A stretch of 64,000 nt of DNA, from positions 1-64,000 of the forward strand of contig NZ_PGUZ01000013.1 of assembly GCF_002860165.1 (NCBI RefSeq). The letters run 5' to 3'. This DNA is from Bacillus sp. V3-13. GTDB taxonomy: Bacteria > Bacillota > Bacilli > Bacillales > Cytobacillaceae. Of this stretch, positions 8,597 through 16,942 are shown piece by piece (within the stretch, counting starts at the first letter, position 1; the number at the start of each line of letters is the position of its first letter). The position numbers and the translations under genes were made by a program. The notes beneath the pieces were generated by a model that was not told where the DNA came from, searched no databases, and saw only the letters and a program-made list of their open reading frames with translations.

Positions 8597-9067
8597 TCAC
8601 TCAGGCTGTATATAAATGGCCTCATTTTCATTCCGCTCGACAGGCAAGCTGATCTTTAACACTCCATTTTCCAAATGGGCTGCCATTTTATCGACAGCAA
8701 TTTCAACAGGCAAAAGAATCTTTTTTTCAAACGTACGGTTCTGTCTTTCCTTTAAAAAATATTGCCGTTTTGGCTTTAATGTCCGGCAAACCCCTTTCAT
8801 GGTGAGAGAATTGTTTTCGATTTTCAGCTCAATTTCTTCTTTTTGGATTCCGGGCAGTTCAGCTTCGATAAAAAGGGTCCCGCTTTCTTCGTAAAGATCG
8901 CAGCGTGGAAACAGTTCATTCTGGTAAAAGAGGCAGGCTTGATCATGTTGTTCCGGATTATAAGGCCTTGCAAGCTTGATTTCCTCGCCGAAAACATCCT
9001 CCCAAAATTTTTCAGAATGATAATTTTTTAAAATCTCGTTCCACTGTGCCAACTTGTTTACGTCCAT
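8597..9067 (-). CDS. Hsp20/alpha-crystallin protein (downstream of pair)
   Basis: A 156-residue small heat-shock protein. The alpha-crystallin domain (about 55-150) has LYEESGTLFIEAELPGI, EEIELKIENNSLTMKG and the A-x-L-x-n-GVL motif AHLENGVLKISLPV. No C-terminal I-x-I/V is obvious. GGAGG lies 8 bases before ATG 9067. It forms a two-gene unit with the divergent homologue upstream. In Bacillus such pairs are often spore-coat or germination proteins (CotM, CotP, GerT), so a spore role is plausible. Confidence 0.85.
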   Translation of the reverse strand: MDVNKLAQWNEILKNYHSEKFWEDVFGEEIKLARPYNPEQHDQACLFYQNELFPRCDLYEESGTLFIEAELPGIQKEEIELKIENNSLTMKGVCRTLKPKRQYFLKERQNRTFEKKILLPVEIAVDKMAAHLENGVLKISLPVERNENEAIYIQPE

Positions 9068-9103
9068 TCTTATACCTCCAAATCTCTGTAAGGATGTATA
9101 ACT

Positions 9104-9571
9104 TTAAAGAACATCTGTGATATCGATTTCGGAAAATCGCATATCCACGCTTTTTGGCATTCTAACTTCAAGCATTCCGTCTTTATGATGCGCGGTTGCC
9201 CCTTTTTTCCGGACGAGTGCGGGAAGGGTAATGGTATGCTTGTCATGGTCTTCGGGAATATGTTCAAAGATCATTTGGTTGGACGTATGGTACAGTTTCA
9301 TTTTATGGAGCCACTCCTGGTTTCTGATCGGAATCCGCACAAAAACGAAATCGTGTGTTTCAAAGACAACTGCTTCAAGAGGAAGGATGCTTTGTTTTGC
9401 GACAGGATTGATCCCACTTGCAAACTCTTTAGGGTTTATCATACCTTGCATATGAGGAGGGAACATTTTACTCATCATTTCCTCGACATGCTTTTCAATT
9501 TCTTCTGGTTTAACCTGTTTCATCATATTTTTCATGTCTTTATTTATCGGGAAGAGATTCCACGGAAACAA
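9104..9571 (-). CDS. Divergent Hsp20-like protein
   Basis: A 155-residue protein. The N-terminus is hydrophobic and then Met-rich (KNMMKQVKPEEIEKHVEEMMSKMFPP region). The second half is a weak alpha-crystallin fold with FVRIPI, ITLPALVRKKGATAHHKDGMLEVRMPK, where A-H-H-K-D-G-M-L replaces the usual A-x-L-x-n-G-V-L. TTG 9571 is chosen because GGAGG lies 7 bases ahead; no upstream codon has a site. It resembles the GerT/CotP group more than chaperones. Co-transcribed with the next gene (36-base gap). Confidence 0.75.
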   Translation of the reverse strand: MFPWNLFPINKDMKNMMKQVKPEEIEKHVEEMMSKMFPPHMQGMINPKEFASGINPVAKQSILPLEAVVFETHDFVFVRIPIRNQEWLHKMKLYHTSNQMIFEHIPEDHDKHTITLPALVRKKGATAHHKDGMLEVRMPKSVDMRFSEIDITDVL

Positions 9572-9737
9572 AGTGAAGCCTCCTTTCAAGGCCGAAAGGG
9601 TCGCCAGCGTTATCCATTCTATTTTCAATATATGCAGGATCAAGCCTCACCGTTAAGGGTAAAAGTTTGCATATCACCGGTGAACTTTTTAGTATATTGG
9701 TAAAGAAACTAAATCATAAAAGAGCGGGGTAGTTACA

Positions 9738-10514
9738 GTGAACGGGAAAATCGCATTAATAACGGGAGGGTCCTCGGGGATCGGCAAGAGAACAGCTATC
9801 GAGCTCGCCAAAAACGGGGTTCATTTAATCATTAATTACCGAAACAGCCACGATGAAGCCGTTGCATTGGCAAGCGGCCTGACTGAAAGGTATGGAACCG
9901 AAAATATTGCCGTAAAAGGTGATGTTGCAGACGAAAAGCAATGCAGCAAAGTCGTTTCAGAGGCGTTTTCGTCATTCGCTTCCATCGATATTGTCATCCA
10001 TAATGCAGGCCCTTATATCCATGAACGAAAACGGTTAACCGACTATACTCCGCAAGAGTGGAATTATCTAATTAATGGCAACCTGAATGGAGTTTTTTAT
10101 TTATCAAGACTTCTGATCCCGAAGATGAGGGAAGCAAAGTGGGGAAGAATCATTACGATTGGCTTTGATCGCGTCGAAGCGGCGCCGGGATGGATATACA
10201 GATCAGGGTTTGCTGCTGCAAAAACCGGTCTCGCTTCATTGACGAAGACGATTGCACTTGAGGAAGCAGAATTCGGGATAACGGCAAATATGGTGTGCCC
10301 GGGTGACATCATAGGTGATTGGAAAGAAAAAAGTATTTCTGAGTCGTTGAATGTGGTTGATTCAGAAACTCCGGTTGGCAGACCGGGAACCGGGGAAGAT
10401 ATTGCAAGAGTCATTTGTTTTTTGGCGGAGGAAAGCTCTTCATTCATCACCGGGAGTATTATTCCGGTTACGGGTGGAAAGGACGTATTGGGGAAAGCTT
10501 ACAAACAATCATAA
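9738..10514 (+). CDS. SDR family protein with altered active site
   Basis: A 258-residue short-chain dehydrogenase/reductase. The dinucleotide-binding TGGSSGIGKR (9-18) and structural HNAG (about 90) are intact, and RNSHDE after beta-2 favours NADP(H). At the active site the segment is SGFAAAK: the catalytic Tyr is Phe 158 while Lys 162 remains, and the position of the catalytic Ser holds Asp/Arg (TIGFDRVE). It may bind cofactor without normal redox activity. GTG start 9738 after AGCGGGGTAG. Divergent from the Hsp20 pair. Confidence 0.85.
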   Translation: MNGKIALITGGSSGIGKRTAIELAKNGVHLIINYRNSHDEAVALASGLTERYGTENIAVKGDVADEKQCSKVVSEAFSSFASIDIVIHNAGPYIHERKRLTDYTPQEWNYLINGNLNGVFYLSRLLIPKMREAKWGRIITIGFDRVEAAPGWIYRSGFAAAKTGLASLTKTIALEEAEFGITANMVCPGDIIGDWKEKSISESLNVVDSETPVGRPGTGEDIARVICFLAEESSSFITGSIIPVTGGKDVLGKAYKQS

Positions 10515-10550
10515 ACGAAACCCGCAGCCAATAAAAGCTGCCGGTTTCGT
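10514..10550 (+). terminator. Terminator after SDR gene
   Basis: AACGAAACCCGCAGC pairs with GCTGCCGGTTTCGT; the T-tract is short, so efficiency is uncertain. Confidence 0.65.
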
Positions 10551-10699
10551 CATTATGGCAATGATTTTTTACATCTCCCCTTAAAGGAACAACGCAGATA
10601 AAGCGCATATAGTTGTTTGTCTATTAAACCCGTCATCTTTCATCATGCCTGTGCATATATATTTGACAGAGACAAGCATAATGAAAGAGGGGTAAATAC

Positions 10700-10846
10700 A
10701 TGGCGTATCGTGGGTCAAAAGGCTGGTATATCTCACAGTTGAAAGCAGCGGGTGTTACAAGGCATCCGGTTGAAAGAAGAAAGCTTGAACTTTATAAAAC
10801 GTATGTAGTCCGAAATCTCTATTTGGAAATGATCGGGAAAAAGTGA
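10700..10846 (+). CDS. yflJ: YflJ family (DUF2639) small protein
   Basis: A 48-residue basic protein, MAYRGSKGWYISQLKAAG at the start, then RHPVERRKLELYKTYVVRNLY. This is the full-length YflJ family of Bacillus, of unknown function. AGAGGGG lies 7-8 bases before ATG 10700. The gene is too short for a standard length cut-off but is bounded by its own promoter region and a strong hairpin. Confidence 0.85.
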   Translation: MAYRGSKGWYISQLKAAGVTRHPVERRKLELYKTYVVRNLYLEMIGKK

Positions 10847-10862
10847 AATATACTATTAAAAA

Positions 10863-10898
10863 AACTAAAAAACGCTCCGAATAGCTCGGAGCGTTAGT
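10863..10898 (-). terminator. Bidirectional terminator between yflJ and GNAT gene
   Basis: Perfect AACGCTCCGA/TCGGAGCGTT hairpin. The minus-strand side is followed by a run of T, the plus-strand side only by TAGTTG, so it serves best for the minus-strand acetyltransferase. Confidence 0.85.
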
Positions 10899-10927
10899 TG
10901 TGTAAACAGGAAGTACCCAATGTATGG

Positions 10928-11488
10928 TCAGGCTTCAAGCAAATGTGAAGCTTCTTGCTGCTGTGTCCCGTTCCTGAGAATCTGCAGTGTATACAAATCT
11001 TTGGGGATTTCAAATAAATCGTATACTTTGCCTGCAGCATTCAATTGATCATATATCGTTTTTCTTGTTTCATTCGCTATGATGGCATAAGGCAGTTTTT
11101 CGGCAGCCTTCCGTGAACGGACGTTTTCATGGCGGATTCGCATGAAAATCGTTTCAATGCCGGCCTCGTAAAAAAGCTCCTCAAAAAAAGCGTCCTTCGC
11201 AAGTTGATTGTATCCTTTTCCATGGAATGGCTTGCCAAGCCATGTCCCTAAGAAGCCCGCATTATCCTGGATATCAAACAGGTTAATCGTCCCGATTGGA
11301 GTTCCCCATTCGTCAAGAATCGTCCGCGAAATGATTTCACCGCGTTCTTCAGCTTCAATGGTCTGCTTCGTTATAAATAGAAACTCATCATATGAATAAG
11401 CTTTTTGGCGTACATAAGGGAAAACATCAGGGTGAACCATCAGATCATACAAGGCGTGACAGTCTTGAAGATCACGTTTCTTGAGCAT
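10928..11488 (-). CDS. RimJ/RimL-type GNAT acetyltransferase
   Basis: A 186-residue GNAT enzyme: LKKRDLQDCHALYDLM at the start, GTPIGTINLFDIQDNAGFLGTWLGKPFHGKGYNQLAKDAF as the acetyl-CoA region and HENVRSRKAAEKL as the conserved later segment, as in RimL-type N-terminal acetyltransferases. ATG 11488 follows GGAGG by 7 bases; the 12 residues upstream are excluded. Its leader contains the unusual tRNA-like and long-hairpin region described separately. Confidence 0.85.
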   Translation of the reverse strand: MLKKRDLQDCHALYDLMVHPDVFPYVRQKAYSYDEFLFITKQTIEAEERGEIISRTILDEWGTPIGTINLFDIQDNAGFLGTWLGKPFHGKGYNQLAKDAFFEELFYEAGIETIFMRIRHENVRSRKAAEKLPYAIIANETRKTIYDQLNAAGKVYDLFEIPKDLYTLQILRNGTQQQEASHLLEA

Positions 11489-11541
11489 GTGATAACCTCC
11501 ATCCTGAGGACAGTCCGGATCCATCCCAAATAGACTCTGGG

Positions 11542-11589
11542 CCCACCCTCGAAATTTTTTGTAATGTTGCTAAAAAATTTCGGGGTGGG
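11542..11589 (-). repeat. Long imperfect inverted repeat (18-19 bp arms)
   Basis: CCCACCCTCGAAATTTTTT (11542-11560) is matched by AAAAAATTTCGGGGTGGG (11572-11589), with one unpaired base and an 11-base loop. The 3' arm on the plus strand overlaps the T-arm of the tRNA-like element, so the two structures exclude each other. Confidence 0.8.
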
Positions 11590-11643
11590 AATCGAACCCA
11601 CTAGAACCAGTAAACTGGTGGCGCACCATTTGCCTTCCCAATT
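11578..11643 (-). ncRNA. tRNA-like element with shortened anticodon arm
   Basis: Read on the minus strand, 66 bases fall into tRNA order with canonical spacers: acceptor 5' arm AATTGGG, two bases, D-arm GGC-AAATGGTGC-GCC (GG in the loop), one base, a 12-base arm CCAG-TTTA-CTGG, five variable bases, T-arm GTGGG-TTCGATT-CCCAC (perfect T-loop consensus) and acceptor 3' arm CCCGAAA. Five of seven acceptor pairs form. The anticodon arm is 5 bases too short, no CCA is encoded and T6 follows. It is a tRNA pseudogene or mimic, not a normal tRNA. Confidence 0.5.
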
Positions 11644-11779
11644 GCTCGCATACGGTTATTTACTTTTATAAAAGCTGTGAAAACATCGTACTTAAGGTAT
11701 AATACTAAAAAAATATCAAAAAAGAAATAGGTAAAATGTTAATTTTTATAGCGGAATTTTCACATATTTCTACATAAAA

Positions 11780-12904
11780 TTAAGTTTCTGTAAAGACGAA
11801 ATTTCCGTCGATCATCGTCCATATTGGTTTAGCTAAAAAGTGGAAAGGATGATGGCTCCATAACACCAAATCAGCGTCTTTCCCCGCACCTATGCTTCCA
11901 AGCCTTTCAGCCATTCGTAAATTCCTCGCAGCCAATAGGGTAATGCCTTCAAGCGCCTTTTGCTCGGATAATCCTTCCCTGACAGCGATGGCGGCGCAAA
12001 CATTTAAGTATTGAATCGGGATGTATGGATGGTCGGTTGTAATCGACACTTCGATTCCATGATCTGTCAGTTCCCGATATGTTCTCCATTGTTTATTCTT
12101 TAGTTCGACCTTGGATTTTCTCGTTAATGTCGGGCCAACGGAGACTTTCAAATTTTTCCCGGACAGCTCTTCCGCAATAAGATGTCCTTCCGTGCAATGC
12201 TCGATGCGGAGATCAAGATCAAACTCTTCGGCAAATCTTATTGCCGAGATAATATCGTCCGCACGATGGGCATGGATTCTTACGGGGATTTCTCTCTTTA
12301 ATGCTTTTACTAAAGGGGCCATCCTGAGCGAGTCGGGTTGATCGGTATTTTTTGCTTCATAAAAAGCTTCGCGAAGCATGCCCATAATCCCCATTCTCGT
12401 AATAGAATCCTTATTTCCATGGCTGTGAATCCGCTTTGGATTTTCTCCGAAGGCAATCTTTAAACCGGCCGTTTCATGGATGAGCATTTTTTGAATGTTT
12501 TTCCCCGACGTTTTAATGACGGACGTCGTTCCCCCAATCACATTTGCGCTGCCCGGCATAATATGCACGGTTGTAATTCCATATTTGACGGCATCGGAAA
12601 ATGCCGGATCCAGAGGATAAGCCCCATCGATTGCCCGGATATGCGGACTCATTGTTTCAATCGTTTCATTGGCGTCATTGCCTGCCCAGCCCGTCCCTTC
12701 ATCGTACAGGCCGAGATGGGTATGGACATCAATGAACCCCGGAAACAGATAGCGCTGATAGCAGTCGATTATTTTTACATCACTGCCGGTGACAAGATTT
12801 TTGCCGACCAGCGCAATCTTGCCATCTTCCACTAAGACGTCACCAGGTAATAATGGTTGTGAGGTAATCGGATAGACTTTTGCATTTTTCAATAAAGTCT
12901 TCAT
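11780..12904 (-). CDS. Imidazolonepropionase-like amidohydrolase
   Basis: A 374-residue metal-dependent hydrolase. Metal ligands visible: HTH in PGFIDVHTHLG (about 60), HAH in RIHAHRADD, IEHCTEG and the catalytic Asp in TTDHPYIP (about 300). The C-terminal GSIGAGKDADLVLWS rejoins the small beta domain. Substrate unknown; imidazolonepropionase/prolidase-like subfamily. ATG 12904 after AAGGAAGGAG. The gap to uppP upstream is 13 bases, so they form an operon. Confidence 0.85.
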   Translation of the reverse strand: MKTLLKNAKVYPITSQPLLPGDVLVEDGKIALVGKNLVTGSDVKIIDCYQRYLFPGFIDVHTHLGLYDEGTGWAGNDANETIETMSPHIRAIDGAYPLDPAFSDAVKYGITTVHIMPGSANVIGGTTSVIKTSGKNIQKMLIHETAGLKIAFGENPKRIHSHGNKDSITRMGIMGMLREAFYEAKNTDQPDSLRMAPLVKALKREIPVRIHAHRADDIISAIRFAEEFDLDLRIEHCTEGHLIAEELSGKNLKVSVGPTLTRKSKVELKNKQWRTYRELTDHGIEVSITTDHPYIPIQYLNVCAAIAVREGLSEQKALEGITLLAARNLRMAERLGSIGAGKDADLVLWSHHPFHFLAKPIWTMIDGNFVFTET

Positions 12905-12917
12905 TTGGCTCCTTCCT

Positions 12918-13700
12918 TTAAAAAACACCAGTGAACTGAAGCGCAAGTATTGCAAACCCGAGAAACCAAACATAAATGGCAAAAATCTTCAGCGATTTTG
13001 TTTTCAAAAAATGAATCATCCATACGACAGCTGCATAGCCGCATAGAGCAGATGCCAGTGTCGCAATCAGCAGACTGCTGAAGGATATCGCTTCAACATG
13101 CCCTGAATACAGCTCGCCGGCCTGTAGAACAATCCCGCCGGCAATCGCTGGAATCGACAGCAAAAAAGAAAAATAAGCGGCCGTTTCCCGGTCCAATTTT
13201 CGGAATAAACCGGCGGCGATCGTTAGCCCCGAGCGGGATATTGCCGGAAAAATGGCAGCTGCCTGAAAGGAACCAATGAAAAGCGCATCCCCATAGCTGA
13301 TGTTATCCATATTCTTCGCTCCCTGTTTTACACGATCTGCAATCCAAAGGATGAAGCCGGTCACGAGAAACTCCCAGCCAATCGTTGTGCCGGTTTTTGA
13401 GATAGAATCGAACAAGTCGCTGAACAGAAACCCGACAAGCACAGCCGGAATCGTCCCTATAATGACGAGCATCGCCAATTTTCCAAACGGATTTTTCAGG
13501 ATTTCGAACAGCTCATCCTTATAGACGACAAGCACAGCTAGCAGAGTGCCAACATGGAGCATTGTATCGAGAAAAAGTCCTGCTTCATCAAGCCCAAATA
13601 GGTGTCTGCCCAAATACAAATGGCCAGTGCTTGAAATAGGCAAGAATTCGGTTAAACCTTGAATGATCCCGAGCACGAGCGCTTCAAGCTTCGACAACAT
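12918..13700 (-). CDS. uppP: Undecaprenyl-diphosphatase UppP/BacA
   Basis: A 260-residue polytopic membrane enzyme that recycles undecaprenyl diphosphate to the monophosphate lipid carrier at the outer membrane face. Signature one is GLTEFLPISSTGHLYLG (15-31, with catalytic Glu, Ser and His). Signature two is AISRSGLTIAAG, where Ala replaces the usual Gly of PGxSRS. It is slightly shorter than B. subtilis UppP (276). RBS AGGGTGATG before ATG 13700. First gene of a two-gene unit. Confidence 0.9.
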   Translation of the reverse strand: MLSKLEALVLGIIQGLTEFLPISSTGHLYLGRHLFGLDEAGLFLDTMLHVGTLLAVLVVYKDELFEILKNPFGKLAMLVIIGTIPAVLVGFLFSDLFDSISKTGTTIGWEFLVTGFILWIADRVKQGAKNMDNISYGDALFIGSFQAAAIFPAISRSGLTIAAGLFRKLDRETAAYFSFLLSIPAIAGGIVLQAGELYSGHVEAISFSSLLIATLASALCGYAAVVWMIHFLKTKSLKIFAIYVWFLGFAILALQFTGVF

Positions 13701-13871
13701 TGATCATCACCCTTTGTATCTTCGTCTATAATCATTTGTATTCAAGTTGTCCTGAACAAGAACAGGAAACATATTCAGATGCCGGGTTATTAAATTGAGG
13801 AAACTTTTTTTAAGATGGAACGTAAATAAATAATAGAAAGAACGATTATTCGAAATTTGGGGGAACCTGCA

Positions 13872-14204
13872 ATGGATAGAAAACTACCGACTAATGACGA
13901 AAGGCTTCTGGCGACCGCGATTTATGTGAGCAGTTTTTTTACAACTTTTATCGGCCCGCTGATTATTTGGCTGTTAAAGAAGAACGACTCATCTTTTGTT
14001 GATTATCATGGCAGAGAGTATTTTAACTTTATGATTTCTTACGCGGTTTATTCGATCGTAAGCGTTTTATTAATGCTTGTCTTAATCGGCTTTGTCACGA
14101 TCTGGATTATTGGGATTCTTACAGTGGTGTTTACAATTATCGCAGCAATTAAGGCATTTGAAGGGGAAGAATACCGAATTCCGTTTATATTTCGGATTCT
14201 CTAG
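13872..14204 (+). CDS. DUF4870/Tic20-like membrane protein
   Basis: A 110-residue membrane protein: a hydrophilic N-terminus, then three hydrophobic segments, with the family motif FVDYHGREYFNFMISY between segments 1 and 2. The C-terminus AAIKAFEGEEYRIPFIFRIL is also typical. ATG 13872 after GGGGG; ORF positions upstream lack a site. Function of the family is unknown. Confidence 0.85.
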   Translation: MDRKLPTNDERLLATAIYVSSFFTTFIGPLIIWLLKKNDSSFVDYHGREYFNFMISYAVYSIVSVLLMLVLIGFVTIWIIGILTVVFTIIAAIKAFEGEEYRIPFIFRIL

Positions 14205-14263
14205 CAAGCAGGGAAGAAGACGCGAAAAAGTATGCGGACATGATTGTTAACTACTAAACTTAC

Positions 14264-14290
14264 GGGGCTGATTTCAAATCAGCCCTCATT
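14264..14290. terminator. Probable terminator between convergent genes
   Basis: GGGCTGATTT/AAATCAGCCC hairpin; only short T-tracts on either side. Confidence 0.6.
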
Positions 14291-14322
14291 TTGTAACAAA
14301 TAGATCTGACTGTTGTCTCCTA

Positions 14323-14817
14323 TCAATCGAGCCATTTATACATATAATATTCATTGACAGCTTCCCCATTGATAATCAGGGAGCCGATTTTTTCCCCTTC
14401 AACTTGAAATCCGACCTTCTTATAAAGGTGATAGGCTGGTTCATTCGTAGCAATCACAGTCAATTCAAGCCTTTTCAACCTTCGCTGTTTTGCCCATTCA
14501 AACAATTTCTCAAACAGCTTTGTTCCGATCCCCCGCCCGCGATACCCGGAACGGATACCAATGACTATATAAGCTGCATGCTGTTTGCGCTTTAGGGTGT
14601 TGCCGATTCCAATGATGTAGCCGGTCAGCCGGTCATCTTCTTCCGATACGAATATGGCTGTATGCGGATTCGCTAAAAATTGGCTAATTTTAGTCGCCTC
14701 TTTTTTAACAGACGATGTTCGTTCCCCGGGTTCGAAAAGCATTAAACCCGAGTCATCAACTTCCATTAATAGCTCAAGAAATTTTTCGGCATCTTGTTCT
14801 GATATTTCTCTGATCAT
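14323..14817 (-). CDS. GNAT N-acetyltransferase
   Basis: A 164-residue acetyltransferase starting IREISEQDAEKFLELL, with acetyl-CoA motif YIVIGIRSGYRGRGIGTKLFEKLFEWA (about 92-118) and LTVIATNEPAYHLYKKVGFQVEG. The N-terminal MLFEPGERTSS motif is shared with Bacillus GNATs of unknown substrate. AAGAGGA precedes ATG 14817. Monocistronic and convergent with the DUF4870 gene. Confidence 0.85.
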   Translation of the reverse strand: MIREISEQDAEKFLELLMEVDDSGLMLFEPGERTSSVKKEATKISQFLANPHTAIFVSEEDDRLTGYIIGIGNTLKRKQHAAYIVIGIRSGYRGRGIGTKLFEKLFEWAKQRRLKRLELTVIATNEPAYHLYKKVGFQVEGEKIGSLIINGEAVNEYYMYKWLD

Positions 14818-14959
14818 TTACATTCCTCTTTCCTGTCTCAACTTATCTTCTGTTTTCATTTCTAAAAAAATCATCTTTTATAAAGAAGAATAATAGACTA
14901 TTAAAAAGGATTCTTTCATTGAACATGAACTAGATTACACACAGGCGAGGTGCACAAGA

Positions 14960-15748
14960 ATGACCATCCATCAGTACTATAAGCACTCGGCTGCTGCTTC
15001 ATTAAATGGCAGCCTCCTATTTCTGATTCCACCCGGGTTAATATTAGGCATTTCGTTATGGCTGAAAATTCAGCTGCCCATTTTAGCTCTGGTTGCTCCA
15101 TTTCTGCTGCTTAGCTTCTTCTCCTACCAAAAGCATCTGTTGCTTGAGGAACGGTCAAGAAGCAGCGCTTTCAGTTTTAATGATGAACAGCTGCAGGGAA
15201 AAAGTCCGCTCAGCGAAGATCAGCTGTTGTTAACGTTTCTTCCCGCTCCTTCATTGAGAATGCTCATATTTAACCCGCACGGGATTCTTGTAGGGGAAAT
15301 CAAGGATCTCCGTTTTTGGAAATGGAGATGGCTGCTGCCCTATTTTTTAGATAAGTCGTTTCCGGCTCATTACGGATTTTACAATGGCCATAATCAATTG
15401 GCAGCCATCTTTAAAGTGAAAAAAAACGAGATTATCATTACCGACTCTGGGCAAACGGAAATAGCGAGAATTAAACGCAATTCAATGAAATCTTTTCACA
15501 TCGATATGAACGGTGAAAGAATCAATATTCATTTAACGGGCTCAACTGTTTTTACAGATATTCACTATCTATGGACAGATGGAACACCGGAGATTTCTTT
15601 GAGAAAAGGCTGGATGCCGCTCGATTGGAGCAAACACTTTAAAGACCCAAACACACCAGTCGTAACCTTCAACAGCAAAGATTCACAGAAAAAGCGATTG
15701 GCGATGTTTGCACTTTTGACGCTGTATTATTGCTACTCGAACCATTAA
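14960..15748 (+). CDS. Membrane protein with tubby/LURP-like C-terminal domain
   Basis: A 262-residue protein. Two adjacent hydrophobic segments (about 16-34 and 37-55) anchor the N-terminus. The remainder is beta-rich: a first repeat around LRMLIFNPHGILVGEIKDLRFWKWR and a second around AIFKVKKNEIIITDSGQTEIARIKR resemble the phospholipid-scramblase/tubby fold, a call made by eye only. The extreme C-terminus has another hydrophobic stretch. Function unknown. GCGAGGTG before ATG 14960. Confidence 0.6.
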   Translation: MTIHQYYKHSAAASLNGSLLFLIPPGLILGISLWLKIQLPILALVAPFLLLSFFSYQKHLLLEERSRSSAFSFNDEQLQGKSPLSEDQLLLTFLPAPSLRMLIFNPHGILVGEIKDLRFWKWRWLLPYFLDKSFPAHYGFYNGHNQLAAIFKVKKNEIIITDSGQTEIARIKRNSMKSFHIDMNGERINIHLTGSTVFTDIHYLWTDGTPEISLRKGWMPLDWSKHFKDPNTPVVTFNSKDSQKKRLAMFALLTLYYCYSNH

Positions 15749-15811
15749 GAAAACGCAATTTCACATTTGCAAGCTAAATCGATTTTTCTTGTTGTTTAAA
15801 TAGTGTATGAT

Positions 15812-15838
15812 AAAACCAGCCGCGATAGCTGGTTTTTA
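15812..15838 (+). terminator. Terminator, AAAACCAGC hairpin
   Basis: AAAACCAGC/GCTGGTTTTT stem-loop. Confidence 0.85.
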
Positions 15839-15906
15839 TTCAATATTAACATAAAAAGGCTGCTTTTAAGATAAACGCAAAAGGGAATGAAAGTAGGTTA
15901 GCAGGG

Positions 15907-16482
15907 TTGAAAAGATTGTGTATAGTGGCAGCTGCCATCGTCCTTGTTTTGTATCTGGTCGATACGTTCGTCTTAAAGGATCATGAACCAAGAGACGAGG
16001 CTCCCAAAATTGAAAAGTATGACAAGGTTGATCACCCAAACGAGCTTCCGGTTGGGATAGAGCCGGGAAATCGGGTCCCCAATTTTGAATTAACGGACAT
16101 CAATGGAGAGAAGATTTCCCTGGATCAGTTAAGAGGCAAAAAACTTCTGGTTAATTTTTGGGCAAGCTGGTGTCCGCCTTGCAAGAAAGAAATGCCTTAT
16201 ATGCAGGAGATGTACGAAAAATATCAAAAGGATGGTTTTGAAATACTTGCCGTCAATTCAACGGTTACTGAAAAAAACAGACAAGATGCCGTTGATTTTG
16301 TGAAAGAGCACGGACTGACCTTTCCGATTCCAATGGATGAGAAGAATGAAGTCTCTTCCCGGTTTGAAATACTCACATACCCGACAAGCTTTTTTATTGA
16401 TTCTGACGGGATCATTCGCAGCAGAGCCATCGGCGGAGTAAATAAAGAATTTTTGGAAGACGAACTGAAAAGATTACCATAA
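15907..16482 (+). CDS. Membrane-anchored thiol-disulfide oxidoreductase (YneN/ResA-like)
   Basis: A 191-residue protein with an uncleaved N-terminal anchor (about 4-20) and a TlpA-type thioredoxin fold outside the membrane. The active site is WASWCPPCKKEM (Cys 88 and 91 approx.), and the cis-Pro loop is LTYPTSFFID. GNRVPNFELTDINGEKISLDQL is the usual AhpC/TSA-type start. CPPC rather than CEPC favours YneN-like over ResA. TTG start 15907. It probably reduces extracytoplasmic disulfides in cytochrome or spore assembly; the partner is unknown. Confidence 0.85.
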   Translation: MKRLCIVAAAIVLVLYLVDTFVLKDHEPRDEAPKIEKYDKVDHPNELPVGIEPGNRVPNFELTDINGEKISLDQLRGKKLLVNFWASWCPPCKKEMPYMQEMYEKYQKDGFEILAVNSTVTEKNRQDAVDFVKEHGLTFPIPMDEKNEVSSRFEILTYPTSFFIDSDGIIRSRAIGGVNKEFLEDELKRLP

Positions 16483-16487
16483 GAAGA

Positions 16488-16516
16488 GGAGATGCCGTTT
16501 GCATCTCCTTTTTTTG
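16488..16516 (+). terminator. Terminator, GGAGATGC hairpin
   Basis: GGAGATGC-CGTTT-GCATCTCC followed by seven T. Confidence 0.9.
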
Positions 16517-16662
16517 TAACTGTTGTTAGCAAGATCCACATGATTAAAAAATTAACAGATATTCTGTGCACAAAAACCTGAATCTAAAAATTGCATAAAT
16601 TAATACGTTAATGTACGATAGCAATAACAACTGAATCTTAGTATGGCTATATTTAATAGCCG

Positions 16663-16800
16663 CCTTCGGGGTCGGGTGCAATTCCCAACCGGCGGTGATG
16701 AGGCATTGAACTCTAAGCCCGTGACCCGTTTTCATAGTTTGGAGACGGTGGATTTTGGTGAAATTCCAAAGCCGACAGTGAAAGTCTGGATGGGAGAAGG
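16663..16800 (+). ncRNA. FMN riboswitch (RFN element)
   Basis: The conserved RFN blocks are present in order: CTTCGGGGTCGGGTG, AATTCCCAACCGGCGGTGAT, AAGCCCGTGACCC, GGTGGATTTTGGTGA, ATTCCAAAGCCGACAGTGA and AGTCTGGATGGGAGAAGG. It senses FMN and should terminate or block the rib operon when flavin is plentiful. Confidence 0.97.
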
Positions 16801-16810
16801 CATAAATATG

Positions 16811-16884
16811 CGTTGAAAATACCTTTTTTCAACGTTTATTTTGTCATGGTTTTGGCCCCGTACTTTTTTTGTACGGGGTTTTTA
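16811..16884 (+). terminator. Riboswitch expression platform
   Basis: A first hairpin CGTTGAAAA/TTTTTCAACG (16811-16836) and then a strong terminator CCCCGTAC/GTACGGGG (16857-16878) with five T lie between aptamer and ribE. The second is the FMN-dependent terminator; the first is a candidate alternative arm. Confidence 0.8.
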
Positions 16885-16942
16885 ATTGCTCATTTTTATG
16901 AGCCGAGATTGTTAAGGTGCATTTTAAAAGGTGGTGAGAGTC

